Part shown: positions 34,479 through 45,706 of the stretch, piece by piece | Layout: each line of letters starts with the position of its first letter | Numbering within the stretch: position 1 is the stretch's first letter | NCBI RefSeq assembly: GCF_000338295.1 | Contig: NZ_ANMO01000102.1 | Coordinates: forward strand, 1 to 56,303 | DNA from: Rhodopirellula europaea 6C | Lineage (GTDB): Bacteria; Planctomycetota; Planctomycetia; Pirellulales; Pirellulaceae | Direction of reading: 5' to 3' | DNA length: 56,303 bases | Translations under genes and position numbers: made by a program | Notes under the pieces: model-generated | What the model was told of the DNA's origin: nothing | Databases searched by the model: none | What the model saw: the letters and a program-made list of their open reading frames with translations, nothing else

Positions 34479-35555
34479 TTAGTCGCTATTGGAGTGACCG
34501 TGCTGGTCGTCCAATGAATCCAAGGCGATGTCGACCATGCGGCGAGAGTATCCCGTCAGTTTCGCGTGTCCGGGACACCATCCTTCTAAGAAGCGAACAA
34601 AGTCCGCCCAAGCGACCGGGTACAGTTTACGCCAGGAAATTTCCAGTGACGTGAATTCGACTTGCTCGATGCCGCGAGTTGACATTGCGTCGCGCAACAC
34701 TTCGAAGTAGGTCGCGAGATAGCGTGATTCATTGCGTTGGCATTCCGATTCACTGACGCAGCTGCTCAGGAAATAAGCGACGTCTTTCATGCCGCAGCCT
34801 CGACCAACGTATTGGAAATCCACCATGGCGGGCGGCCGGTGTGACTTGGTCGCGAAACACATGTTCGCGACTTTTGCATCGCCATGAACCAGCGTTTGAA
34901 ACTCGCTCTGATTCAATCGGTCGTCCAGTTTATTCGCGGCATCTTTGAGTTCTCCCGCCGGCATCGCGTCGAATTCATCGGGGCGAGTCGACAGGTGCCA
35001 GTAAGTGCCAATGGGCCAAAGGTCTTTCCATTGATCGGATTGTTCCGCCGTGTGCAGGAAGCTCGCGTGAAAATTCGCGAGCCATCGAAGTCCTTGGTCG
35101 ACCCCCGTCGCATCGAGACCGTGGTGTCGGATCGGATATCCTGCTTGATCAAGGTCTTCGAGAACCATGATCTGCCCCGACGGCAAGTCTGCTTGCGCGA
35201 GGCACTCGGCGACTCGGCAGGATTCGTCGCATCGGCTGGCGTGATGAGAATAGAAGGCCGATTCCACTTCGTAGGATCGAAGTTTGCGATTGTGAGATTG
35301 GGATGTGTTCCATCCGCGAGGGTGACCGCCGCCCTGCTCTTCCAAAGCGGGCGGCGAGATTTGCTTGACGATGACGCTGGTGAATTCGCTCGCCTCCGTG
35401 GTCGACGCCGGATTCAGCCAATTGGATTGCTTCAGTTGGACTCGCAGGATTTGTCCGTAACCACTCCAGAGTGTTTGGACGTGGCGGACCTCTTCGATCG
35501 AAGTGGATCCGGAGATTTCTTGCAGCCAATCGGCCGATTCGGGCGTCAGTGTCAA
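34479..35555 (-). CDS. Small-molecule kinase-like protein (aminoglycoside phosphotransferase / ecdysteroid-kinase-like)
   Basis: This 358-residue protein kinase-like fold has no signal peptide. The N-terminal lobe contains FTSVIVKQISPP (likely ATP-contact Lys) and MVLEDLD (hinge). The C-terminal lobe has QTLVHGDAKVANMCF, the catalytic loop (HGDxxxxN), and PAMVDFQYVGRG, in which the Asp takes the DFG role. This pattern is shared with choline/aminoglycoside kinases and the ecdysteroid 22-kinase family (EcKinase/DUF1679-like). It would phosphorylate an unknown hydroxylated small molecule. The start is a TTG overlapping the redoxin stop (TTGA), so translation is coupled. Confidence 0.8.
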   Translation of the reverse strand: MTLTPESADWLQEISGSTSIEEVRHVQTLWSGYGQILRVQLKQSNWLNPASTTEASEFTSVIVKQISPPALEEQGGGHPRGWNTSQSHNRKLRSYEVESAFYSHHASRCDESCRVAECLAQADLPSGQIMVLEDLDQAGYPIRHHGLDATGVDQGLRWLANFHASFLHTAEQSDQWKDLWPIGTYWHLSTRPDEFDAMPAGELKDAANKLDDRLNQSEFQTLVHGDAKVANMCFATKSHRPPAMVDFQYVGRGCGMKDVAYFLSSCVSESECQRNESRYLATYFEVLRDAMSTRGIEQVEFTSLEISWRKLYPVAWADFVRFLEGWCPGHAKLTGYSRRMVDIALDSLDDQHGHSNSD

Positions 35556-36148
35556 AGTTGATCCAGAATGGTGGTCGCTGCCGTGCGACCTCGGTGAGTT
35601 CGACTGATATTCACGAAGTCAATCTTGCCATCTTTGCCGATAACGATGGTGGTTGGGTAGGCGGTTTCGTGAGGAGCATCCCAGCGAAGGCCATATGCGC
35701 TGACAAGTTTGTAGTCCGGATCCAACAACATCGTGAACGGGGCGGGCAGTTTGGTGTCCTTGAGGAAGTCTTTCGACTTCGCCTTCAGTTCTGCCGCGGG
35801 ACCCGGGTAGACCAACAAAACTTCTGTGTTGCGTGCCTGGAAGTAATGGGCATGCCGGATCAAGTCGGCGACCTGGCCAGCACACGCGGGGCACTGGCGG
35901 CCGGGAAAGCCTCGCAGGATTGCGATGACCACCGGGCCTTCGCCGGTGATTTCGCTGAGGCGAACGGTGTCGGAACGTTTTCCCGCGGCCACCTCCAATT
36001 CGAAGTCCTGGGCCATGTGGCCGACCTCGGGTTCGGATCGAACGATTTTGAGTGTCGATTCGACGGCAGTTGCGGTGCCAATACAGAAAACGTTGCTTGT
36101 CGCAGCAACAGCCAGCGTAATCGCCAGCCAATTGGGCTTGGAAGTCAT
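35552..36148 (-). CDS. Exported AhpC/TSA-type redoxin
   Basis: The protein has 198 residues with a signal peptide (about 1-29). The thioredoxin fold begins VGHMAQDFELEVAAGK. Its active site is FPGRQCPACAGQ, giving a CxxC pair near residue 90, in the position of the peroxidatic Cys of peroxiredoxins. YPTTIVIGKDGKIDFVNI carries the cis-Pro strand and the C terminus ends DQL. It could be a peroxiredoxin of the BCP type or a disulfide reductase acting outside the cytoplasm. It is the first gene of a three-gene unit and its stop overlaps the kinase-like start. Confidence 0.85.
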   Translation of the reverse strand: MTSKPNWLAITLAVAATSNVFCIGTATAVESTLKIVRSEPEVGHMAQDFELEVAAGKRSDTVRLSEITGEGPVVIAILRGFPGRQCPACAGQVADLIRHAHYFQARNTEVLLVYPGPAAELKAKSKDFLKDTKLPAPFTMLLDPDYKLVSAYGLRWDAPHETAYPTTIVIGKDGKIDFVNISRTHRGRTAATTILDQL

Positions 36149-36288
36149 TGTGTCGTCTCATTTTGGGGCAGAAAGATCAACGCACTTGTGCACGCATAAA
36201 TGGCGTGTTCAAAATGAGCATCGGTTCTCCGCAGTGCACCGCTTGAGGGCCAATCGTCAATCCTGAGCGGGGTCGCTAGATTGGTCGC

Positions 36289-37290
36289 ATGAAATCCGCG
36301 ACACCCGACGATCTTCCCCGAACCGGAGTGAAGCCTGATCTTTCCCGGTCAGCGTCTCAATGCTTTGAATCCTTGTGGAGCCGGGCGATTGAGTTGCGTT
36401 CTGTGCCGCTGACGATCGCTGGAGCACGTGTTTTGGACGCCGGTGTGACGTGCAGTGGATCTTTGGAAGCGGGGCTTGGGCTAGCCAGGCTTTGTTTGGG
36501 TGATTTGGCGAATGTCCGGTATGTGCCGGCGACTGCCGACGATTTGGTTGGCTTGTCAGTGGCGATCCAAACGGACCATCCGGTACTGTCCTGCCTGGGT
36601 GGCCAATACGCTGGTTGGCCGGTTTCGGTCGACGACTACTTCGCGATGGCGAGTGGGCCGATGCGGTGCTTGCGTGGTAAAGAAGCCATGCTGGAAGAAC
36701 TGCAGCTTTCACGTACGGCAAACGAAGGTGAATTCGCGGTTGGGGTTTTAGAGTCCGACAAATTGCCCGGCGATGACGTCATGGAAGCGATCGCGGACGA
36801 GTGTGGCGTCGACCCCAGTCGTCTGTGCTTGGCGGTTGCTCCGAGCACGAGCATTGCCGGCAGCGCCCAGGTGGTGTCGCGAAGCGTCGAGACCGCCCTG
36901 CACAAGTTGCACGCGTTGGAGTTCGACGTGACCCGTGTTGTGTCCGCTCATGGCGACGCACCACTGCCTCCTCCCGCGAAGAAAGGCGATACGATCGGTG
37001 GGATCGGGCGAACCAACGACGCGATGCTCTACGGTGCTCGGGTATCGCTTTGGGTCGATGCGGAGGACGACGCGATCGAAAGCGTTGCGGCAAAGGTACC
37101 GAGTGAATCCTCCGAGGATCACGGGCGACCCTTCGCGGAAATCTTCAAAGAGTACGAATACGATTTCTATCGAGTCGACCCAATGCTGTTCAGTCCCGCC
37201 GTTGTGACGATCCACTCGTTGCAATCGGGAAGAACGTGGCGTCATGGTCAGATCAGCCTCGACGTCATGCGAAAATCGTTCGGGCTATGA
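36289..37290 (+). CDS. mch: Methenyltetrahydromethanopterin cyclohydrolase
   Basis: Mch hydrolyses methenyl-tetrahydromethanopterin to formyl-H4MPT in the archaeal-type one-carbon pathway also found in methylotrophic bacteria and planctomycetes. The 333-residue product has the family signature GARVLDAGVTCSGSLEAGLGLA, HPVLSCLGGQYAGWPVS, MASGPMRCL, VAPSTSIAGSAQVVSRSVETALHKL, and HGDAPLPPPAKKGDTIGGIGRTNDAMLYGA. All segments expected for Mch are present and full length. The stop overlaps the start of an ATP-grasp gene (ATGA), forming a coupled operon. In planctomycetes these genes are thought to serve formaldehyde oxidation or detoxification. Confidence 0.95.
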   Translation: MKSATPDDLPRTGVKPDLSRSASQCFESLWSRAIELRSVPLTIAGARVLDAGVTCSGSLEAGLGLARLCLGDLANVRYVPATADDLVGLSVAIQTDHPVLSCLGGQYAGWPVSVDDYFAMASGPMRCLRGKEAMLEELQLSRTANEGEFAVGVLESDKLPGDDVMEAIADECGVDPSRLCLAVAPSTSIAGSAQVVSRSVETALHKLHALEFDVTRVVSAHGDAPLPPPAKKGDTIGGIGRTNDAMLYGARVSLWVDAEDDAIESVAAKVPSESSEDHGRPFAEIFKEYEYDFYRVDPMLFSPAVVTIHSLQSGRTWRHGQISLDVMRKSFGL

Positions 37291-38294
37291 GTCGCGAAAG
37301 TGTGTTGGTGCTGGGCGGGCGAGATGCGTTGGTTGGGGCATCTCGTTCACAACCGCTCGGCCGAGCCGCGACGTTGGGATGGCATTTGTCCGAGCTGCAA
37401 GCCGCGGCTTCGCGTCGGTCGGTTCAACTTCACTTCGCCGACTACGAATCGTTGCGAAGTCAAATCGGTCGCAAGGCAGATTTGGAATCGCTGCATTCTG
37501 ATTCGCTGCATTCGACAGTGTGGTGCCAACGGCACGATGGATCGGATTCGAGTGAGCGATCTTTGGATGACTTCGGTGCCATTCTGACTCGCACCATGCC
37601 GGCTGGATCATTGGAACAGATCACGTTTCGGTTGGCGGTGTTGCATGATTTCGTCCGACGGCAGAGCCGGTTGAGAACGACTGCGATCGTCAATCCTCCG
37701 GCCGCGTTGGAGCTTGCCATCGACAAGTTCGCAACCTTGGCTCGCGTGAAGTCGCTCGGTATTTCGACACCCGCAACGCATGTCGTGCAATCCCGAGTTG
37801 CGGCGATGCAGGCTTTTGAAGAGTTGGGCGGTGACGTTGTGGTCAAACCAATCTTTGGCGGCGAAGGTCGCGGTGTCATGCGAGTTTGCGACACGGAACT
37901 TGCCTGGACCACGTTCTCGACTCTCACGCAAATGAACGCGGTTTGTTACGTTCAGCAGTTCGTGCCTCCCGGCGGGGTCGACTTGCGAATGCTCATTGTT
38001 GGCGAGCACGCTCATGCGATCCGTCGTCGCAGCAATTCCGACTTCCGTACCAATGTTCGAGGCGGCGGTCAAAGCGAGCTGGTTCCAATGCAGGCATGTT
38101 TGGAACAATCGGCTCGGCTTGTTTGCGAGGACTTTGGATTGAAGCTCGCCGCGGTCGATTGGTTGGAGACAGACTCGGGTGAATTGCAATTGATTGAGGT
38201 CAACGGAATTCCCGGTTGGAAGGGAGCCCAGCGAGTCGTGCAAGAATCGATCGCGGATCAAATTCTCGAAGTTTTGGTGAGTGAAAATGAGTGA
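37287..38294 (+). CDS. RimK-like ATP-grasp ligase (OrfY-like, C1/H4MPT-associated)
   Basis: This 335-residue ATP-grasp enzyme begins at the ATG at 37287, overlapping the mch stop by four bases. It has an N-terminal pre-ATP-grasp part, then VKPIFGGEGRGVMRV (ATP-binding loop), YVQQFVPPGGVDLRMLIVG and LQLIEVNGIPGWKGAQ (metal-binding Glu/Asn). This is the RimK family, which attaches amino acids such as glutamate. Genes of this kind (orfY) sit next to mch in the C1 clusters of methylotrophic bacteria and are thought to help make the H4MPT-type cofactor. Function as a cofactor ligase is inferred from this context. Confidence 0.85.
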   Translation: MSRESVLVLGGRDALVGASRSQPLGRAATLGWHLSELQAAASRRSVQLHFADYESLRSQIGRKADLESLHSDSLHSTVWCQRHDGSDSSERSLDDFGAILTRTMPAGSLEQITFRLAVLHDFVRRQSRLRTTAIVNPPAALELAIDKFATLARVKSLGISTPATHVVQSRVAAMQAFEELGGDVVVKPIFGGEGRGVMRVCDTELAWTTFSTLTQMNAVCYVQQFVPPGGVDLRMLIVGEHAHAIRRRSNSDFRTNVRGGGQSELVPMQACLEQSARLVCEDFGLKLAAVDWLETDSGELQLIEVNGIPGWKGAQRVVQESIADQILEVLVSENE

Positions 38295-40032
38295 TGGTCC
38301 ATGCGGTCGAGAGTCGTCTCAGGTCCTCGCCGAAACCGCGGGCTCATCCGGCAACGTTGCGTCGCGACTGACCGCAATCGCGAAAATATTGCCTGGTGCG
38401 ATCGCCATCGCGGAACCCTCTGGACCCGCCAAGCGGGATGGATCGGATCGTGACTACGCGCTGACAACGTTCAAGACGTTGGACGAACGAAGCACTCAGA
38501 CCGCTCGAGGATTGTTGGCCTCGGGAATCGAACCTGGCATGCGTATGGTCAGCTTGGTTCCCTTTGGAGCCCAGTTCATCGAGCTCGTTTTCGCGATGAT
38601 GAAGGCCGGCGTCGTGGTCGTGCTGATTGATCCCGGGATGGACCGAAAACACCTGATCGGATGTTTGCAGGAAGTGAACCCGGATGGCTTTTTGGGGATC
38701 CCAAAAGCACAGGCAATCAGAACGATTCTGCGAAGCAAATTTCCCAATGCGAAACGCAACATCACGGTGGGGCGGCGTTGGTTCTGGGGTGGCAAAACGC
38801 TCAAGCAGATTTTGGAGCTGGGTAACCAAAATCCCTCGCTGTCACTTCCCGATGTTCAGACGCTCGACGATGCGGCGGTGATCTTCACAACAGGCAGTAC
38901 CGGGCCGCCCAAAGGCGTCGCCTACACGCATCAAACCTTTCATGCCCAGATCGATCGAATTCGCAGCCGCTACGAGATTCGCCAAGGCTCACGCGATTTG
39001 GCGTGCTTTCCCTTGTTTGGTTTGTTCGATGCGGTGATGGGAGTGACGACGGTCATTCCTGACATGGATCCCACACGACCCGCTGATGTGGATCCGCAGA
39101 AGTTGATTCAGGCGGCGCGACAATGGGAAGTGGATCAATCGTTCGGTTCACCTGCACTTTGGAAAACGGTCACACGGTGGTGCGAAGCGAACGCGGTCGG
39201 ACGACCATTTCCAACTTTGAAACGCGTTCTGTCGGCAGGGGCACCCGTTCCAGCGGCGACGCTGCAATCGCTTCGACGATTCGTTCACGAAGACGCCAAA
39301 ATCGAGACGCCGTACGGAGCGACCGAGGCGCTACCAATCGCTTCCATCGAATCGCGAGCTGTCATCTCGGAAACCGGTCCAGCAGCATCGAAAGGCAAAG
39401 GTGTTTGTGTTGGTTCTCGGTTTGACGGTGTGCAGTGGAAAGTGATCGAAATCGATGATGGTCCAATCGCAAACATCGATGAAACCAAAGAGTTGCCACG
39501 GGGCAAGATCGGTGAGTTGATCGTGAGTGGGCCGATGGTGACTCGGCGATATGTCACGCGAGCGGACCAAAACGCTCTGCACAAAGTGCATGATGAGTCA
39601 GGCGATACTGCCGAACAGTTTTGGCATCGGATGGGTGATGTTGGTTACCTCGACGATCAAGATCGTTTTTGGTTTTGCGGTCGAAAAGCACATCGGATCG
39701 TATCGGCCAAGCGTACGTTTTTCACGATTCCATGTGAGTCGGTTTTCAACGTGGATGAACAAGTCGATAAATGCGCATTGGTCGGCGTTGGAAAGCCGGG
39801 TGAGCAGACGCCGGTGTTGGTCGTTCAGCCCATCGACCTGACCATCGGTGGCGATACCAGTCGAGCGAAGGAATTGGAGGCGAGGCTTCGCGATCGAGCA
39901 GCTCGTAATCCGCTGACGCAGCGGATCGATCGTTTTGTCATTCGTGATCAACCGCTACCGGTCGACATCCGGCACAACAGCAAGATTTTCCGCGAAAAGT
40001 TGGCTGCGGAATTGAATGGCGACATCCAGTGA
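38287..40032 (+). CDS. OleC-like adenylating enzyme (AMP-dependent synthetase family)
   Basis: This 581-residue ANL-superfamily enzyme starts at the ATG at 38287, overlapping the ATP-grasp stop by eight bases. The core motifs are IFTTGSTGPPKGVAYTH (P-loop), KIETPYGATEALP (A5), HRMGDVGYLDDQDRFWFCGR (A7/A8), and VDIRHNSKIFREKLAAEL with the catalytic C-terminal Lys. The pattern, especially YGATEALP and IRHNSKIFREKL, resembles OleC, the beta-lactone synthetase that closes beta-hydroxy acids in long-chain olefin synthesis. No oleA, oleB or oleD is nearby. It may act on a different substrate in this C1 operon. Confidence 0.8.
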   Translation: MSDGPCGRESSQVLAETAGSSGNVASRLTAIAKILPGAIAIAEPSGPAKRDGSDRDYALTTFKTLDERSTQTARGLLASGIEPGMRMVSLVPFGAQFIELVFAMMKAGVVVVLIDPGMDRKHLIGCLQEVNPDGFLGIPKAQAIRTILRSKFPNAKRNITVGRRWFWGGKTLKQILELGNQNPSLSLPDVQTLDDAAVIFTTGSTGPPKGVAYTHQTFHAQIDRIRSRYEIRQGSRDLACFPLFGLFDAVMGVTTVIPDMDPTRPADVDPQKLIQAARQWEVDQSFGSPALWKTVTRWCEANAVGRPFPTLKRVLSAGAPVPAATLQSLRRFVHEDAKIETPYGATEALPIASIESRAVISETGPAASKGKGVCVGSRFDGVQWKVIEIDDGPIANIDETKELPRGKIGELIVSGPMVTRRYVTRADQNALHKVHDESGDTAEQFWHRMGDVGYLDDQDRFWFCGRKAHRIVSAKRTFFTIPCESVFNVDEQVDKCALVGVGKPGEQTPVLVVQPIDLTIGGDTSRAKELEARLRDRAARNPLTQRIDRFVIRDQPLPVDIRHNSKIFREKLAAELNGDIQ

Positions 40033-40059
40033 ATGGAGGCTGGATGTTTCGAAGGATCG

Positions 40060-41520
40060 TTAGCTTTCCGTCGGTCGAATCGCACGCAATAGACCAGCAG
40101 CTTTGGTCCATGTTTCTTCGAGTTCGCTTTGCGGTTCGCTGCGAGCGGTGACGCCTCCGCCGACGGGAAAGTGCCAGTGGCCGTCTCGCTGGGTGACGGT
40201 TCGAATCAAGATGTTGAAATCCGCGTTGCCGGAAACGCTGATGTACCCGATCGATCCGCAGTAGGCTCCGCGTGGTTGCCCTTCGAGTCGGGCGATGGTT
40301 TTCATCGCTTCGATTTTGGGAGCACCAGTGATGCTTCCACCGGGGAAACAAGCTGCCAACAGCTCGCTGATTGTGACGTCGTCACGCAAGTCGCCTTGGA
40401 CGGTCGACACTAGGTGTTGAACACTTTGGTAGCGTTCAATTTCGCAAAGTCCGGAGACGCGAACGCTATCGTCTTTGCAGGCGATGGAAAGATCGTTTCG
40501 CATCAGATCCACGATCATGATGTTCTCGGCTCGGTCCTTGGCACTGCCGCCGAGAACCTGAGCCAAGCGTTCGTCTTCGATCTCATCTCCGGTGCGCGGC
40601 ACGGTTCCTTTGATTGGGCGAGTGACAACGTGGCGATCACGCACCTGCAGAAAACCTTCCGGTGAGGAGCTCAGGATTTGCTCGTTGCCGACATCAAAGA
40701 AGGCTGAATAAGGTGCCGGGTTTGATCGGCGCAAACGACCGTAGAGTTCTTCGGCGTCGCAAGTCGCGGGATGCGAAAGCGTCTGAGCAAGATTGACTTG
40801 GAATGAGTCACCCGCACGGATTCGGTCGATGATCTCGGCGACCGCCTCGACGTAGCGTTGCGAGTCGATGTTGCTTCGGACACCAGACTCTTTGGTCGGA
40901 TGGCCTGTTGATTCTGAGTTTTGGTTCGGTGGCGGTGAGCTGGCAACAGAATGTTCGGTCGTCGAGTTCAAGCGTTCCAGCGCTTCTTCACCACGGCGGC
41001 GAGCTCTTTCAGGATCTGCCTTCAGCGAGCCATCCAGGCCGTTGCTGATCAAGGTTGCTTCGCCGGAGGAATGGTCCACCGCGATGGTCCAGTCGTAGAT
41101 TCCGATCGCCATTCCAAGTTGAGGTCGACCGCCTAAGAAGCTCTCAGGCATTCGGGTCGTTGGTTCCAACCACCAGGCCGCTTCGTACGGAATCAGCCCC
41201 GCCAGCCCGCCGCAAAAGGGAGGCAGTTCGGGAGAGTGGCCGAAGTCCGCGATTCGAGAACACCAATTGTGGAGTTTGGGCCACGGATCGGGATCTGTGA
41301 GGGAGGCATTGAGCCAGCCGACCGGGTCCGCTGCCAGGAACGAGTATCGTCCTCGGTCGTGCTCGTGGTCGGACGCTGAGTCGAACCAGAGCCGATGTTT
41401 CGTTCCCGCGAGCCTTCCGAACAGGTCTTCCAGGTCACTGACCCGGCCGAGCGAATGCGTCCACAGAGCGATCTTTTGTTTGTTGATAGCGGAGTGGGCT
41501 TTCTTGGCAGTCTGCTGCAT
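40060..41520 (-). CDS. pabB: Aminodeoxychorismate synthase component I
   Basis: PabB converts chorismate and ammonia to 4-amino-4-deoxychorismate, the precursor of p-aminobenzoate for folate and methanopterin-type cofactors. The 486-residue protein has the chorismate-binding C-terminal domain: VEAVAEIIDRIRAGDSFQVNLAQ, AFFDVGNEQILSSSPEGFL, TRPIKGTVPR (PIKGT is the PabB form; anthranilate synthases carry PIAGT), MIVDLMRNDLS, FPGGSITGAPK and AYCGSIGY. The ATG at 41520 is used because the longer frame to 41613 would run into the clpC terminator. It converges with the mch operon with 27 bases between the ends. A glutaminase subunit (pabA) is not in the window. Confidence 0.92.
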   Translation of the reverse strand: MQQTAKKAHSAINKQKIALWTHSLGRVSDLEDLFGRLAGTKHRLWFDSASDHEHDRGRYSFLAADPVGWLNASLTDPDPWPKLHNWCSRIADFGHSPELPPFCGGLAGLIPYEAAWWLEPTTRMPESFLGGRPQLGMAIGIYDWTIAVDHSSGEATLISNGLDGSLKADPERARRRGEEALERLNSTTEHSVASSPPPNQNSESTGHPTKESGVRSNIDSQRYVEAVAEIIDRIRAGDSFQVNLAQTLSHPATCDAEELYGRLRRSNPAPYSAFFDVGNEQILSSSPEGFLQVRDRHVVTRPIKGTVPRTGDEIEDERLAQVLGGSAKDRAENIMIVDLMRNDLSIACKDDSVRVSGLCEIERYQSVQHLVSTVQGDLRDDVTISELLAACFPGGSITGAPKIEAMKTIARLEGQPRGAYCGSIGYISVSGNADFNILIRTVTQRDGHWHFPVGGGVTARSEPQSELEETWTKAAGLLRAIRPTES

Positions 41521-41572
41521 CGCGATCAATCGGGATCGAAAATTTGCCCGAGTGATATCGGGCCATTGGTGC

Positions 41573-41610
41573 AAAAAAAATGCCTCGGCGAGGGTTGGCT
41601 CGCCGAGGCA
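41573..41610 (-). terminator. Intrinsic terminator of clpC
   Basis: This is an 11-bp perfect stem (TGCCTCGGCGA/TCGCCGAGGCA) with an 8-base loop, followed on the minus strand by eight T. It lies 26 bases after the clpC stop and is the strongest rho-independent terminator in the window. It also rules out an upstream start for pabB. Confidence 0.95.
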
Positions 41611-41635
41611 CACTGATTGTCATTCGCGGAGCGAA

Positions 41636-44215
<2,580 letters not shown>

Positions 44216-44622
44216 ATTCTCCGTCCCTTAGACCAGACCGACTGTCAAACTGGCGAATCTTTCGACCCGATGTTTCCCTACGCAAACCGTACGCCACAAG
44301 TCACCCACAAGACGAGGGAAGTCACGTTCCGTCGCCTCAAAAACCAATCAATTGCAGGGAAAATCGATTCGCAAATGCAATTCGCGAAAACGAGCTTCGA
44401 CGCACAACCGGCCGGTTCCCCATACCGTGCTCACTTCATCCTACCGTTTTGTCCCAACAACGGGGATAGGACTTCGTTGGTCATCTTGTACGTTGGAACC
44501 GCTTTGATGGTTTCCATTTCGGCTTTGTCGACCTCAGTGCTCGAACTGTGCTGTTGTCGATGACGGATCGTACGATTTGAATCGGTCGTGCCGGCACCCA
44601 ATATTCCCTGGAGAATGCACCT
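44216..44622. promoter_or_regulatory. 407-base divergent spacer between clpC and the arsenosugar genes
   Basis: It should hold both promoters. On the arsS side, TTGAAT at 44577-44582 and AATATT at 44600-44605 (17-base spacing) could form a sigma-70 promoter, followed by GGAG nine bases before the GTG. A 10-base palindrome ATCGTACGAT lies at 44567-44576, next to the putative -35, where an operator would sit. No gene was recognised. Confidence 0.35.
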
Positions 44623-45621
44623 GTGACGAGTTTGCTACCGATTGTGAATGAAGGTCTACCCACCGGATTGGTGCCGACATTCGCATCTCGGGTCGCAGGT
44701 GGGGCTCTCTGGCGCAACCAATTGAACCAGTTGCAGATCAACCTCGGCAAACTTTGCAATCAAACGTGCACCCACTGTCACGTGGACGCCGGTCCGACCA
44801 AGAAACGCGAAAACATGGACGACCGCACGGCGGATCGTTTGCTGGAGTTGGTGGAGGAGTGCTCGTCGATCACCACGGTTGATTTGACCGGCGGCGCACC
44901 GGAGATGAACCCGAATTTCCAACGGCTGGCCGCCGCGTTTCGAGCAGCGGGGCTGCGTGTAATCGACCGATGCAATCTCACAATTCTCAGCGAGCCCGGT
45001 TTTGATTGGGTGGCTGATTTTTTGGCCGAGCACGAAATCGATGTCGTGGCGTCACTGCCTTGTTACTTGGAAGACAATGTTGACGGGCAACGCGGCGGCG
45101 GCGTGTTTGGACGCAGCATCGATGGGCTGGTGAAATTGAATGAACTCGGGTATCGCCGCGGCAGTGACACGCATCGGCTGGATTTGGTCTACAACCCCAC
45201 CGGACCGTCGCTTCCGCCGGATCAAGCCAAATTAGAAGCCGACTATCGCCGCGAATTGGCCGCTCGGTACGGGATCGAGTTCGGCAGTTTGCTGACAATC
45301 ACCAACATTCCGATCCGTCGCTACGCCCAGTACCTTCAGAAACGTGGTTTGTTGGACGACTATCTGCGGTTGCTGTCGGATAACTTCAATCCAAATGCCA
45401 CGGATGAAGTGATGTGCCGATCGCTGGTGTCCGTCAGCTGGGATGGCCAAATTTTCGATTGTGATTTCAACCAGATGATTGGTTTGTCTCAGAAACCTCG
45501 CACGGTTTGGTCCATCGAATCACTGGACGAGCTGGTCGACCAACCGATCGCTTTGGCCGATCACTGCTATGGATGCACCGCCGGTGCCGGCAGTGGTTGT
45601 GGCGGCGCACTGCTCCACTGA
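44623..45621 (+). CDS. arsS: Radical SAM protein of the arsenosugar (ArsS) type
   Basis: ArsS-type radical SAM enzymes add a ribosyl-derived group to dimethylarsenic in arsenosugar synthesis. The 332-residue protein has NLGKLCNQTCTHCHVDAG, the CxxxCxxC site for the 4Fe-4S cluster (three cysteines near residues 46-53), VDLTGGAPEMNPNF, VIDRCNLTILSEPGFDWV, LPCYLEDNVDGQRGGGVFGRSI, and a Cys-rich C terminus CYGCTAGAGSGCGG (likely second cluster site). The start is a GTG with GGAG nine bases upstream. A methyltransferase of the ArsM type follows after 85 bases. Identification is from motifs and context; the exact reaction here is inferred. Confidence 0.85.
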   Translation: MTSLLPIVNEGLPTGLVPTFASRVAGGALWRNQLNQLQINLGKLCNQTCTHCHVDAGPTKKRENMDDRTADRLLELVEECSSITTVDLTGGAPEMNPNFQRLAAAFRAAGLRVIDRCNLTILSEPGFDWVADFLAEHEIDVVASLPCYLEDNVDGQRGGGVFGRSIDGLVKLNELGYRRGSDTHRLDLVYNPTGPSLPPDQAKLEADYRRELAARYGIEFGSLLTITNIPIRRYAQYLQKRGLLDDYLRLLSDNFNPNATDEVMCRSLVSVSWDGQIFDCDFNQMIGLSQKPRTVWSIESLDELVDQPIALADHCYGCTAGAGSGCGGALLH

Positions 45622-45706
45622 TAGCAACCCCCTTTTCTACCAATACAGTTTTCGCCTGATCCGTTTGTCTTTCCCCGCAGTACACCGCACCCTGAAGTAA
45701 CCCGCA

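Noticed and set aside
41521-41613. Extension of pabB to a GTG at 41613.
   Set aside because: The extension would be translated from the clpC terminator hairpin and T tract, and the added residues have no conserved character.
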